Positions 36,870-46,019 of a DNA stretch of 64,000 nt are shown in pieces. The stretch is from Limisphaerales bacterium (GTDB lineage: Bacteria; Verrucomicrobiota; Verrucomicrobiia; Limisphaerales; AAA164-E04), in the NCBI GenBank assembly GCA_024761205.1, contig JAMASS010000004.1:496001-560000 (forward strand), given 5' to 3'. A program made the position numbers and the translations under genes. Each line of letters begins with the position of its first letter. Within the stretch, counting starts at the first letter, position 1. The notes beneath the pieces are model-generated. The model was not told where the DNA came from, made no database searches, and saw only the letters and a program-made list of their open reading frames with translations.

Positions 36870-39150
36870 GTTGATGATGGGGTTGTCCCGGTTAGAGAAT
36901 TGTGATGAACTCGTTGTGATTAAATCAATGCCTGCACCAAACCTCCGACCCGCGCGCGAATGCTGCTGATCCTCCGGAAATTCACTCAGGGCAACCCGCG
37001 TTCGCTTCATCTGGTCAGGGCGGCACGCCCAGGATGGACTCCATGGACCTGACAACAAACTCGGAGTCATTGACAGTATTCGAGACCGATGCCAAACGAT
37101 CCGCCACCGCCGGCGCGAGTTCCAACGACAATTGACAGTTGATCAAGGACTGCTGAGGGATGACACTCTCCCTACGCCGGTAGCAGGCCAAAATATCGGC
37201 GCCATCAAACATGGAAAGAAAGCAACGTTGCTGATCTCGCAAATGAGTGAAATATAGGCTTCGGCAGTCGACCGCTTCGCCCTCAGCCAGATCGATTGTC
37301 GAGCCTCCGATTCGCAAATCCAAATCGTCCGCTAAGTAGCACCGCATCGAATCCCGCACGACTTGCAACTCCATGCGAATCCGGCACGCGACGCCAATAG
37401 CAATCGTTACCAGATCGGCCTGAAGGGACTTCGGATCCATGCCCCGACTTGAGATCGAACGGCAGTAGACTTCAGAAGTAACTATTAGGCGATGCAATAG
37501 TTTCATCCGCCATTCGTAGTCCACCAGAAACACCGCAAGATAGTCTAACAGCGGCTATGGCGGCAAATTTCTTACTTCGCCGCCGCCCCCCAAAGTCCTG
37601 CACAGCGTTAACCAGTGGCCGTCCGAAGTGTCGCAACCAAATATGATTTATGGCCACTTGGGCGGTCAGCGGATGCTATCGGTCAGTCACCTACTGAGCC
37701 AGAGCCGTTCGCTGGCCGGTGCTCACTTGTGAATAGGCCAACCATCGCGAATCGTCCGTCTCCGCCGGCAGCTCAAACGCCTTCAATGATGGGCGCAACG
37801 AAATTTCCTCGGTAATGACTGCCTTCAAGACGTCGAGCGCCTGTTCTGCAGTCTTTAGCTTCTTCTCAGCGGTGGCCTTCTTTTTTCGTCGGCGCGCGCT
37901 AGCGCAAACCAATTCGTCGCCACCGCCGCCTTGGCACTGTCCAGGCGATATGCCAGTCCGCTGCGACCGCAAGCCGCATTGCGCACGCCGTCTCCTCCGT
38001 CATCGCTGAGATCATGCTTCAGACGATCCGCCCGCTAGACGGCACGTAGTGGCCGTTCGGAGATCCGCCGCCTGCAAAGACAGCGTGGCCGATTCCAGTT
38101 CCAAAGGGTCAACCTCGCCAGCCTGCTCTTTCAGCTCGGCAAGTCTCCGCCTCGCCTTGTCAATCACCCTTGCCGCCCTTCCAGGTGGTCGCGTAGGACA
38201 AAGCACTGCAATCCCGGAAAGTAGGCTCCTGACGGCAGTTGCCGGGGTTGGATATCAACGGAACCGAAGTCCAGCAATACCGGAATGGCGGCCGCAATCA
38301 GATTGCTCTCATCCGGTGTTTTACGTTACCCCGAATAAAAAGATACGTCAGCACCTCGGGATGGGCATCAAAGACGCAAGGAAGCTCGTCTTGTTCCAAG
38401 TCCGTCACACTCGCTACGGGATCCAATCGAATTTAATGCGGCTCAAAGAACGCCCAAAATCGATGATACTCCAGCTACGAGATCAGATCATACTTGTGAT
38501 CGTGACATTTCGCACCCTGCATCGCTAGCCCGAGGGACGCCTAGCTCGTGTGCTCAATGGTTTGATCCAGCCACGTGTTCCGGTTGAACGAGTAGTAGTT
38601 GCGAGCCAGAAAATCGGTCGCGCGCAAGACGCCTGGATCGGTCGGCGCCAATCCATCCCCGGCAATCATCTCTTATCCGATCGTATCCCTTGTCCTGGTT
38701 TAATGATTCCAAGATACAATCCCTCCAATGCCAGATATGCTTCTGGCTAAAACGCAACTGTGCCCCAAACCCTTACCAATCCGGTGTAGCGCCAAATATC
38801 CATCCAGTAACGCCCTACCGCTCTCCGTATTGAGGACTGGGCCAGGAAGCGGTTCACCAAACGATCATAGGCATCCCGGAGATTGAAAAGCCCAGTGACC
38901 TCGCGGATCCTCATCCGATGCTGCAACCTCCGGAATCAGTGCTCCCGAGTCAATCCACGCTCAGATCGCAGCCACCACTTCCCCGTCAACAAGTTCGCCC
39001 TTTGGCGACATTCGCTCATCACGATCAGCAGACGTGAATCGGGCGATCAACTCACTTTCACTGAACCTCCCCGGGTAAACAACGGCGCCATACTTGCCAC
39101 CCTGCAGAATCCGTTCGGTCGTATCGAATCGCAGCCCCGCCTTTGGTGAA
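36870..39150 (-). pseudogene. Second decayed DUF1549/DUF1553 gene
   Basis: Upstream partner of the DUF1501 remnant. Readable parts: [20 protein letters not shown] (DUF1549), a coiled-coil linker KKKATAEKKLKTAEQALDVL, ALKAFELPAETDD-like [77 protein letters not shown] and ADILACYRRRESVIPQQSL (DUF1553). Frames change several times. Its long internal insert distinguishes it from the intact copy at 18.7-20.5 kb. Confidence 0.82.
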
Positions 39151-39165
39151 ATGGCCGATCACCGA

Positions 39166-40290
39166 CTAATTTATATTCAACCGCCCGAACCGAATCACCG
39201 TCCGTTTCCGATCCGGTGTCTCCGAGCTATCCCAAACCGCCAACCAAGAACCCGGTTTGTCCTCCAATAGTGTCGGATAGCTGTTCCGGTCGTTGTTGTA
39301 GTAAAAGACACGCTGCGCCGACCAATCACCATCCCCCTGTTTGGTCTTGTAATACAAGCCCCGTCGCTCTGCTTCATTGTTGTAGGCATAGATCTTTTTC
39401 CCGTTTCGATCTTGCCCGTAATAACTCTTTGCCCGGTAATTCGGCAAATCAGGCTCAGCTACCGCCTCGGACCAGGTTTTCCCGCCATCCCGACTAACCG
39501 ATGAATAGGCCACCGCCGGATTCAACGGACGCTCGCGAACCATATTCGCCGTCCGCATGACCATTTTCAATTCTCCAGGCCGATCCCCTTGATCGATGCA
39601 ACCTTCATGGAGGAAGATGTCCCCGGTCGAGGGCATCCCAACGTAATCCGTCAACTTCCAGTGCAGCAGACTGCTGCTCTCCAAAACAAACTGCCGACGA
39701 TCACCAAACGACGGATCGTGACGCCGCGAATTGCGATGCGCCGGAAGGAGGTAATGCCAAATGCCATCCCGGTGAACGGCCTCGATTCCGGCAACAATAA
39801 TCAGAGATCCCTGATATCCCATCACCAACTCAACCAAATGCCAAGAATACCCGCCGTCGGCCGTGTAAGCGGCACAAAGATCGGCATTTTCACTGTCCCG
39901 ATAGTGCATCGGGGTGCGCATGGCAAACAACCAGATGACATCCTGCCCTGGAGGACGAAACAAAACAGAATTATTATACGCATACTGCACGGAACCATTT
40001 CGGACCCGATGATCAAAGATCGTGATCCTCGGACTCCAGGTTTTGCCGCCGTCCCGACTCAGCGAACAAACGATATCACCCATATCCAGTTTGCGCCGCA
40101 CTTGCAGCCCATAAGCCACAATCAAATGATCATCCGTCCATTTGGCAATGTAGGGTTCCCAAATCTTGTCATAGGGACCCGAAACATCCAACCGGTCAAT
40201 GACTTTGACGGCGGTCACATCACCGGTGGAACCAGCAATGGCGGACACCCTCCACAAACACATTAAACCAATACACAAAAAACGATTCAT
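39166..40290 (-). CDS. Secreted sialidase-fold (BNR repeat) protein
   Basis: About 374 residues from MNRFLCIGLMCLWRVSAIAG; the track start is 37 residues too early. After the signal peptide comes a six-bladed propeller with Asp boxes SRDGGKTWS (twice) and TADGGYSWH. Two-blade motifs RTPMHYRDSENADLCAAY and DIFLHEGCIDQGDRPGELK lie between. No complete arginine triad of true sialidases could be confirmed by eye, so 'sialidase-fold glycoside hydrolase or binding protein' is safer than sialidase. It is 43 bases from the beta-propeller gene's end? No: it follows that gene downstream by about 150 bases on the same strand, suggesting a joint unit. Confidence 0.8.
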   Translation of the reverse strand: MNRFLCIGLMCLWRVSAIAGSTGDVTAVKVIDRLDVSGPYDKIWEPYIAKWTDDHLIVAYGLQVRRKLDMGDIVCSLSRDGGKTWSPRITIFDHRVRNGSVQYAYNNSVLFRPPGQDVIWLFAMRTPMHYRDSENADLCAAYTADGGYSWHLVELVMGYQGSLIIVAGIEAVHRDGIWHYLLPAHRNSRRHDPSFGDRRQFVLESSSLLHWKLTDYVGMPSTGDIFLHEGCIDQGDRPGELKMVMRTANMVRERPLNPAVAYSSVSRDGGKTWSEAVAEPDLPNYRAKSYYGQDRNGKKIYAYNNEAERRGLYYKTKQGDGDWSAQRVFYYNNDRNSYPTLLEDKPGSWLAVWDSSETPDRKRTVIRFGRLNIN

Positions 40291-40443
40291 AACCCTGCTA
40301 ACCTTTGAACCTGATTCGGAAAATTTCCAGCCGTCATTACGGATCGAGTGCCAGTGCTCTCTAGAGTCGCCTATGAATCCAAGTGCCCCCCGGTCGTTCA
40401 ATTGGAATTCACAACACCCACCTTCATCTCAGAAACTTCGCCA

Positions 40444-41799
40444 CTACAACTTCGTCACCGGATGATCCTTGATCCGATAAAGATGCTTATTGGAACGTAT
40501 GATCAAAGATCCGCGTACGATCGCCGGAGAGGCCATACACATCTCCTTGAGCGGATTGACATTCAACAACTTAAAGTCGGCACCCGCCTGAAACACATAA
40601 GTGTCGCCATCCTCGCTCAAGCAGAAAATCTTGTCGTCGTATGCCCAAGGCGACACTGTAAAGGCCACTCGGCCCTGAGGATTCACGCGCTGCTTGTCAT
40701 AGATTTCGGCACCCGTGACTGCATCCCGACAGCTCAAGAAACCAAAATCCCAAAGCACATAGAACCGCCCTTTGTAAAACAAAGGCGAAGGATTGTAGGG
40801 AGCCGAATTCGTTTCCCGCCAAACGATGAACTCACTTTCCCTCTTCCCCTCTTCCAGAGAAATATCACCACTGGCACCCGCCCGAATCGCATAGACCGGT
40901 TTATTGATCGGCAGCCGATCCCCCACATATCCCGCACAGACATAGAGCAGTCCGTCCGCTGCGAAAGGGGTCGGGATACAGATCGTCGACATACCCCCGA
41001 ATTCCCAAAGAAGCTTGCCGCCCAAGTCATATGATCGGGTTTTGTTGACTCCCGTGGTAACGATCTCCGTGCGCTGGTCGTTCTCCCAAATAAAGGGCGT
41101 CGAAAAATTACTCGGCTCATCGCGCGCTTGCCGCCAGACCTCTTCCCCGGTGTACTTGTTAAACGCTGCGATGTAAGACTTGCCCTCCATGTTGTCATTC
41201 ACGATAAAAACACGGTCCTTATAGAGCACCGGAGACGCAGACGTTCCCCAGCCCAAGCGAGTCTTGTAGGGATCCCAGGTTTTTTTCCAAAGCACCTTCC
41301 CACTAAAATCCAAACAATAAAGTCCCTGATAACCGAAGTAGACGTAAACTCGCTCGCCATCCGTAGCCGGCGTCTCTGAAGCAAATGTGTTTTTGAGATG
41401 AACCGAACTAGACGGTGCACCGGATTTCAATTCGGTGTTCCACACCAACGCACCTGACTCAAAGTCATAACAAAGCACCTTCCAATGATGGATCGCCTTC
41501 GGCGGCTCCGGTCGATCCCCCCCAAAATACAGCCCCTTCTTGGGCGGTTCCACTTCGCCCTCACTCACCACCGTAGTAAAGAAAATCTGATTGCCCCAAA
41601 CCACCGGGGATGACCAGCCCAAGCCCGGCACGGATGTTTTCCAGGCGACATTCTTTTTCTCATCCCACGTATCGGGAAGGCCCTTACCATCCTCACCGAG
41701 GCCAAAAGCACTGAGGCCACGAAACTGAGGCCAATTGGTTTGAGCCAATGCCGTCAAACACGACAGGCCAATGAGTCCAACAAAAACGATTCTCTTCAT
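40444..41799 (-). CDS. Secreted PQQ-type beta-propeller protein
   Basis: A 451-residue exported protein (signal MKRIVFVGLIGLSCLTALAQ) with the typical opening TNWPQFRGLSAFGLGEDG and LPDTWDEKKNVAWKTSVPGL, then repeated blades such as KVLCYDFESGALVWNTEL, LYCLDFSGKVLWKKTW and AAFNKYTGEEVWRQ. Proteins of this type are widespread in PVC bacteria as outer-membrane or periplasmic propellers of unclear function; no PQQ dehydrogenase active site is seen. The start of this gene is partly duplicated at 45664-45835. It precedes the sialidase-fold gene on the same strand. Confidence 0.85.
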   Translation of the reverse strand: MKRIVFVGLIGLSCLTALAQTNWPQFRGLSAFGLGEDGKGLPDTWDEKKNVAWKTSVPGLGWSSPVVWGNQIFFTTVVSEGEVEPPKKGLYFGGDRPEPPKAIHHWKVLCYDFESGALVWNTELKSGAPSSSVHLKNTFASETPATDGERVYVYFGYQGLYCLDFSGKVLWKKTWDPYKTRLGWGTSASPVLYKDRVFIVNDNMEGKSYIAAFNKYTGEEVWRQARDEPSNFSTPFIWENDQRTEIVTTGVNKTRSYDLGGKLLWEFGGMSTICIPTPFAADGLLYVCAGYVGDRLPINKPVYAIRAGASGDISLEEGKRESEFIVWRETNSAPYNPSPLFYKGRFYVLWDFGFLSCRDAVTGAEIYDKQRVNPQGRVAFTVSPWAYDDKIFCLSEDGDTYVFQAGADFKLLNVNPLKEMCMASPAIVRGSLIIRSNKHLYRIKDHPVTKL

Positions 41800-41853
41800 A
41801 GTAAGTTCCTACGCTTGATTAATGAAAAGCGGCCATGCTAGGCAAACTCTGAT

Positions 41854-42290
41854 TTAATCCCTGAATTTTGCTGTTTTCAGTGATTTTTCCAGAAAAAAAC
41901 CGAGATTCCAGTTACATAACCAGAATTTCCCCAGCGACGCCCCATCGGTCACACAACCAATCAAACTTGGCTCGACCTTAAGGATGCGGACGCTTCGATC
42001 TGCCCCTCCGTTCGGTATCCAAGCGATAGAACCCAAGGAAGGGATGGTGCTGACGGTGATAGTCTTTCTCTCATGGAAGAATACCTCCGAGTTTCTGCTG
42101 TCTTCAACGTCACACCAAGGTCCGGCGAGGGACTCCGCATGCTGTAATATGCCATTCATCCAACTGACCCTCGCCACGGCCTCATACAATGGCGGCTCTT
42201 GAAGGGTTGGCTGCGTGGGTGATGCTGCCGCGTTCGTCGAAAACGAAACCAGGGCAAGCACTATAACAAGAGAACAAAAACTGCTTTCAT
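41854..42290 (-). pseudogene. Small secreted protein with WMNG...GPW module, frameshifted at start
   Basis: ATG 42290 opens a signal-like MKAVFVLLL that stops at TAG; the next frame continues LALVSFSTNAAASP and then VARVSWMNGILQHAESLAGP, VFFHERKTITVSTIPSLGSI. The latter matches the C-terminal module of the ankyrin pseudogene at 14.2 kb (TWMNGF..., GPW, IIVSTVPSLGF). So a one-base indel in the signal peptide broke a gene of about 130 residues. Its 3' part runs into the region that is also present in the partial duplication at 45.8 kb. Confidence 0.6.
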
Positions 42291-42587
42291 AACCTTAACT
42301 TTATAGTAGATCCAATGCCTAAATCAGGGACTTACCACCCACGCCGAAGCTCGAAGGCCACCACACCACATAGGCGGTATTATGGCGGATGAATACACCA
42401 TTCTGATACTCTTGCACCAAGTCCGCCCAAAGAATAATGACGACGAGGCGGAGAAAGAGGAGCAGGTACTGTCACCGGAGTTGAAATGGCCGCTGTGCGG
42501 ATCGCATGCCGTATCATCCGGTTGTCGATCAATTTTTCTGCTCACGCTGTTTGGCCGCTCGGATTGGTTGGAAACTCGGTATAGCTA

Positions 42588-42986
42588 TTATCTATCTCGC
42601 ACACCGTTGCTCCATTCAACACCATCGGCGGTGCATGGCCTGATGCACCCAATCAACATAGTCTCCAAGCCGGTCCGCATCCTGCCAGGATTCCGCCTCG
42701 TTGCCCTCCTCGTCCAACACGTCAATGTAGATCGTGGTGATTTGCGGAGGGATGACCGGGTAGTTGTATCTCTGGGTGTTTGAGCCACCAAATGAAAGTA
42801 GTTGTCCATCAGACAGAACACATGAACCGCCCACTCGGTCCGCTTACAGACCACACCCAAACTCTTGAGGAACAATTCATGATCGGCATCATCCGCAACG
42901 ACGGCCTCTTGCCGATCCCCACGATTCATCATGTGATTAATCGTCACCGCATACGCAGACCTCAAAGGAGTGGTGAATCCTGGCAA
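42588..42986 (-). pseudogene. Truncated REP-associated tyrosine transposase (Y1 family)
   Basis: The minus-strand frame reads INHMMNRGDRQEAVVADDAD, HELFLKSLGVVCKRTEWAVH and FCLMDNYFHLVAQTP, matching the N-terminal half of RAYT/IS200-like transposases (HxMxRG and HxHU-like FHLV motifs). The catalytic tyrosine region is missing: after a frame change the sequence becomes IYIDVLDEEGNEAESWQDAD and DYVDWVHQAMHRRWC, an unrelated fragment. It cannot encode an active enzyme. It lies beyond the 3' end of the minus-strand secreted-protein unit. Confidence 0.75.
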
Positions 42987-43105
42987 CTCTATCCTAACTA
43001 ACAGAACTTGATTCCATTAAGTTTGTTTATCCATGACCGCCGGCCGAAAGGAAGAACGGCAGGATTCACTCCGCCAATGCTTCGTCTGCATGGACGCCCT
43101 TGGCA

Positions 43106-44275
43106 TCAATCTCCTCCGCTGAGTGCCTTGTCAAGCGCTTCCAACGGCACGTAGACGGTACCATCCTCCTCCATCTCCAGTGGGATGATTTCCCCCTCCT
43201 CCGTGATCATCCCGCCGAAGAAGTCGTCGCCGGCAATCACCGGTTTGCCGTCCGCGGCCAGCAACTCGCCCTTCGGCCCGATGAGATTGCCCTTCCGTTT
43301 GCTCGGCGTTTGCGGTGGCGATTGTTCAAACAATTCCGGCCAGTGTTTCTTCAAGTAGGGGTCGCCTTCACGGATGCGCCGGGACAAGCCTCTCTCCGCC
43401 TTCGCCATCCATTTGTTGTAAGACACCTGCCAACCCGCGTAAGGCACCAAAGGCGAATCGCCGGGGCGTAAAGCCTTCGAAGCGTCGCCGTCAATGCCCA
43501 TATTGGAATCGGGCAGCGCGTCCAACCCTTGAATCTCGGATGCCAGTCGGTCGAAAATCGCCGCCACCTCCTTCTGCGTGTACATCTTCTCCTTGTCCGG
43601 CCAGTGCTTCGGCTGGTAAAGACTGGTGCACACGCTGTCTCGGCAGGCTTTCGCCTCGCCAGCGTAGGTGCGGGGTTTTCCCGTCTCCATGCTAATAGAG
43701 GGTTCGTAGTAAAAGTAGAGTTGTCCCGTCTGCTTGTTGGTCCGGACTCCGGCTATGTGGCTCAGCACTTTTTCCGGATCATCATTCATGAACTGATGAT
43801 AGTTGCTAAGGTCCCGAAAGATGCGGCCAACCTCAATCGGGTTGTCGTGCCGGTCGTATTCCTTGAGGATGTGGTAGAGTTGCTCGAATTGCGGCGTGAA
43901 TCTGGCCTCGCTCCGGAAAAAACTCGTCAGGAAACCGTGATTGTTTCTAATCTCGACCGCGCGCGGATGATTCGGGTCAAAGACCACCGCCGGGTCGGTG
44001 GTCTGCTTGTAGGGGAAATTGGCCTTCCAGTTGGCCAACCGCTCCGCTTCCGCCTTTTCCGCCCGTGCGGCCGCCTTGGCCTGCAGCCGATCAAACGCCG
44101 AATTGCCCGCTGCAGAAGATTGCGTCTCGCTTGATTTCCCGGCTTCAGGGGCCGCCGGTTGCTTGCCCTTGCCGTCCCGAAAAAAAAGAAGCGCAGCCGC
44201 CAGCACAGCCAGAGCGCCGGCCAGCATGATTTTCCTTTTGCCGGCAAGAGGAGGTGAATCGTTTGAGTCTTTCAT
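43106..44275 (-). CDS. Membrane-anchored periplasmic protein of unknown function
   Basis: 389 residues from MKDSNDSPPLAGKRKIMLAG, whose ATG overlaps the upstream stop (ATGA). One membrane helix (IMLAGALAVLAAALLFF) is followed by a low-complexity Ala/Glu/Lys coiled coil (RLQAKAAARAEKAEAERLAN), then a folded domain with EPSISMETGKPRTYAGEAKA, a C-x5-C pair (KACRDSVC) and YTQKEVAAIFDRLASEIQGL. The acidic C-terminus is built of short strands (GDDFFGGMITEEGEIIPLEM). No family is recognised. Translational coupling suggests it works with the secreted 345-residue protein. The frame is intact. Confidence 0.75.
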   Translation of the reverse strand: MKDSNDSPPLAGKRKIMLAGALAVLAAALLFFRDGKGKQPAAPEAGKSSETQSSAAGNSAFDRLQAKAAARAEKAEAERLANWKANFPYKQTTDPAVVFDPNHPRAVEIRNNHGFLTSFFRSEARFTPQFEQLYHILKEYDRHDNPIEVGRIFRDLSNYHQFMNDDPEKVLSHIAGVRTNKQTGQLYFYYEPSISMETGKPRTYAGEAKACRDSVCTSLYQPKHWPDKEKMYTQKEVAAIFDRLASEIQGLDALPDSNMGIDGDASKALRPGDSPLVPYAGWQVSYNKWMAKAERGLSRRIREGDPYLKKHWPELFEQSPPQTPSKRKGNLIGPKGELLAADGKPVIAGDDFFGGMITEEGEIIPLEMEEDGTVYVPLEALDKALSGGD

Positions 44276-45309
44276 GGTTGTTCCAGTGTGGTGGTCGTTT
44301 GTTGCCTCTCCCAGAGGATGTAATTCTTTGCGAACCAAGGCTTCACTTCCCGGGCTCGCCAGCGCAAGGTGCTGCTGCCCATCACGGCGCGTTCGATCAG
44401 TTTGGTGTTTTTGGTCAGCAAATACAACCGCTCACTGTCGTCGTGCGTTGCGCTGAGTGTTTCGGTTTTAAATTGCCGATCCTTCTGCTCAAACTCATCC
44501 CACACGCCTTCGCCCGCAATGCCGCCCCGGTATACCATGTCCGCCAAACGATACCACACTCTCGCCTGGTATTTCTGACCGTTCATCAGGCGATTGTCGG
44601 TGCTGCTGATAGTGGACACCAGTTTGTAGCCGGTAGTGATTTTGACAGTCCCTCCCCGATAGAGATAGACGCCTTCTCGGGGATAGTAAGGCACACCAAC
44701 GTCTTCGCTGTATTTTTTTCTGACCGTCATCCACTGCCGGAAGGAATATGCAGACAAGTAATCCCCGCCGGAATCATGCTCGGGGCCTTGTCCCAAGTAT
44801 TTTTCTTCAATCGGATCGCCTTCCTCCCAGTCCGGATCCGCCAAGACGCGCCCATACTCCATGTCAAAGGACTCGGTCCACTGATCGCTGTCGTGGTTGT
44901 AAAGGCTGTCGAGTTCGTAGGTGGTAGCCTCCGTCCATTCCCCACTCCCCTCGACGATCTTATGATATTTGCGCGAGTTGACGTTGACCAGTCTCGGATT
45001 GGCGAGAATGTGGCCGTTCATCGCGCCGGTTACGAGGATATTGTTCCCGGTCAACTCGTCGTAGATGTAGTTGGCGATCACTCCAGAGCCAACCCCGCTG
45101 CCAATTCCAGGTCCGATTGGCGGTCTTGGATTTGCCGGCAGACGCCCCTGCGCTTGCGCGGTGGACATGAGGACGGACACATGCATCAGCAGCAAGACCG
45201 TCGCAAAGATTTCGGTTGTCGAGGTCTTCCCAAGGTAGCTGTGAAGTGCCTTGAGTGTTGCGTGGCCGGCGCGCTTCAGTGCCGACAATAAGAAATGTAT
45301 GAACTTCAT
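44272..45309 (-). CDS. Secreted protein of unknown function, partner of the next gene
   Basis: 345 residues. The N-terminus is unusually long for a signal (about 50 residues: MKFIHFLLSALKRAGHATLK, then a hydrophobic core IFATVLLLMHVSVLMSTAQA). The mature part has a Gly-rich linker (GPGIGSGVGSGVI) and an aromatic, acidic body (GEWTEATTYELDSLYNHDSD, YYPREGVYLYRGGTVKITTG, YQARVWYRLADMVYRGGIAG). No domain is recognised. It is the first gene after the leader hairpin at 45425-45475 and overlaps the start of the following gene by four bases. Confidence 0.75.
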   Translation of the reverse strand: MKFIHFLLSALKRAGHATLKALHSYLGKTSTTEIFATVLLLMHVSVLMSTAQAQGRLPANPRPPIGPGIGSGVGSGVIANYIYDELTGNNILVTGAMNGHILANPRLVNVNSRKYHKIVEGSGEWTEATTYELDSLYNHDSDQWTESFDMEYGRVLADPDWEEGDPIEEKYLGQGPEHDSGGDYLSAYSFRQWMTVRKKYSEDVGVPYYPREGVYLYRGGTVKITTGYKLVSTISSTDNRLMNGQKYQARVWYRLADMVYRGGIAGEGVWDEFEQKDRQFKTETLSATHDDSERLYLLTKNTKLIERAVMGSSTLRWRAREVKPWFAKNYILWERQQTTTTLEQP

Positions 45310-45424
45310 TGTCTTGTATTTTTATAATCGTATCATCATTTTCCGACAATGACCGGACGCAAAGACGCCGGGCCTTTGTTCACGTTCTGCAGCTTTTTGG
45401 ATTGCGGAAAGTCCCCGCCGTTTC

Positions 45425-45475
45425 GCCTGAGCATTAGGGAAGTTGTACGGCTTCCCTAATGCTTTTGATTCAGGC
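45425..45475 (-). promoter_or_regulatory. Leader stem-loop, copy 2
   Basis: GCCTGA pairs with TCAGGC; inside, GCATTAGGGAAG pairs perfectly with CTTCCCTAATGC around an 8-base loop, with a 7-base one-sided bulge (TTTTGAT). Same architecture as copy 1 at 16814-16867, with an entirely different inner stem. It lies about 116 bases before the ATG of the 345-residue gene. Confidence 0.7.
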
Positions 45476-45645
45476 TCTTGTATAGGGCGAGCGGCCCGAC
45501 ATTAAGCGAACCACAAAACGTGAACAGCTGAATACTTAACGGAAGAACAGGCGGCGGATCAAGTATTTTTTTCAATTTTTTGCCGACGAGAGAGTTCCGA
45601 CGAGAGGCGAAAACGCTCGAAAACAGTCCTTCATTGGTGTTGTAT
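45476..45645 (-). promoter_or_regulatory. Conserved upstream block with leader hairpin, copy 2
   Basis: Shares with 16868-17061, in the same order, ATACAACAC at the far end, AT-rich middle, ATGTCGGG (complement of CCCGACAT at 45495-45502) and TATACAA just before the hairpin. The block ends 19 bases from the partial beta-propeller duplication. Confidence 0.5.
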
Positions 45646-45663
45646 AGCGGATATTGCCGGCGC

Positions 45664-45835
45664 CGTCCTCGCCTCGGCCAAAAGCACTGAGGCCACGAAA
45701 CTGCAGCCAGTTAGTTTGGGCCAGTGCCGTCAAACACGACAGGCCAATGAGTTCAACAGAAACGATTCTCTTCACAGTGAGTTCTTGCCCTTGGTGGAGG
45801 GAAAACGGCCATGCCAGCGACGCCCCATCGGTCAC
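45664..45835 (-). repeat. Partial duplicate of the beta-propeller gene start
   Basis: The minus strand repeats the first 30 or so codons of the gene at 41799 (VKRIVSVELIGLSCLTALAQ, then TNWLQFRGLSAFGRGEDG), with ATG changed to GTG, and its upstream flank to the sequence CCAGCGACGCCCCATCGGTCAC. Compared with the original (about 41696-41952) it lacks about 85 bases of the upstream flank. It is in direct orientation. No functional protein is expected; the frame soon runs into the conserved leader block and stops. Confidence 0.85.
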
Positions 45836-46019
45836 GCAAGAGATTAAATCGAGAGCGGATATTGGGCGCAGCTTAAAATTGGCGTGAGCTCCTTTGCATT
45901 TCTGAACGATTTCGCCGCCTCTCATAGGTTTTTCAAGGGCTTCCAAAATATTGAGATGCGCACGCAGATGTTTCGCCAGCATTGATTTCTTGAACTATCA
46001 GCCTTACAATGACTCCCTC

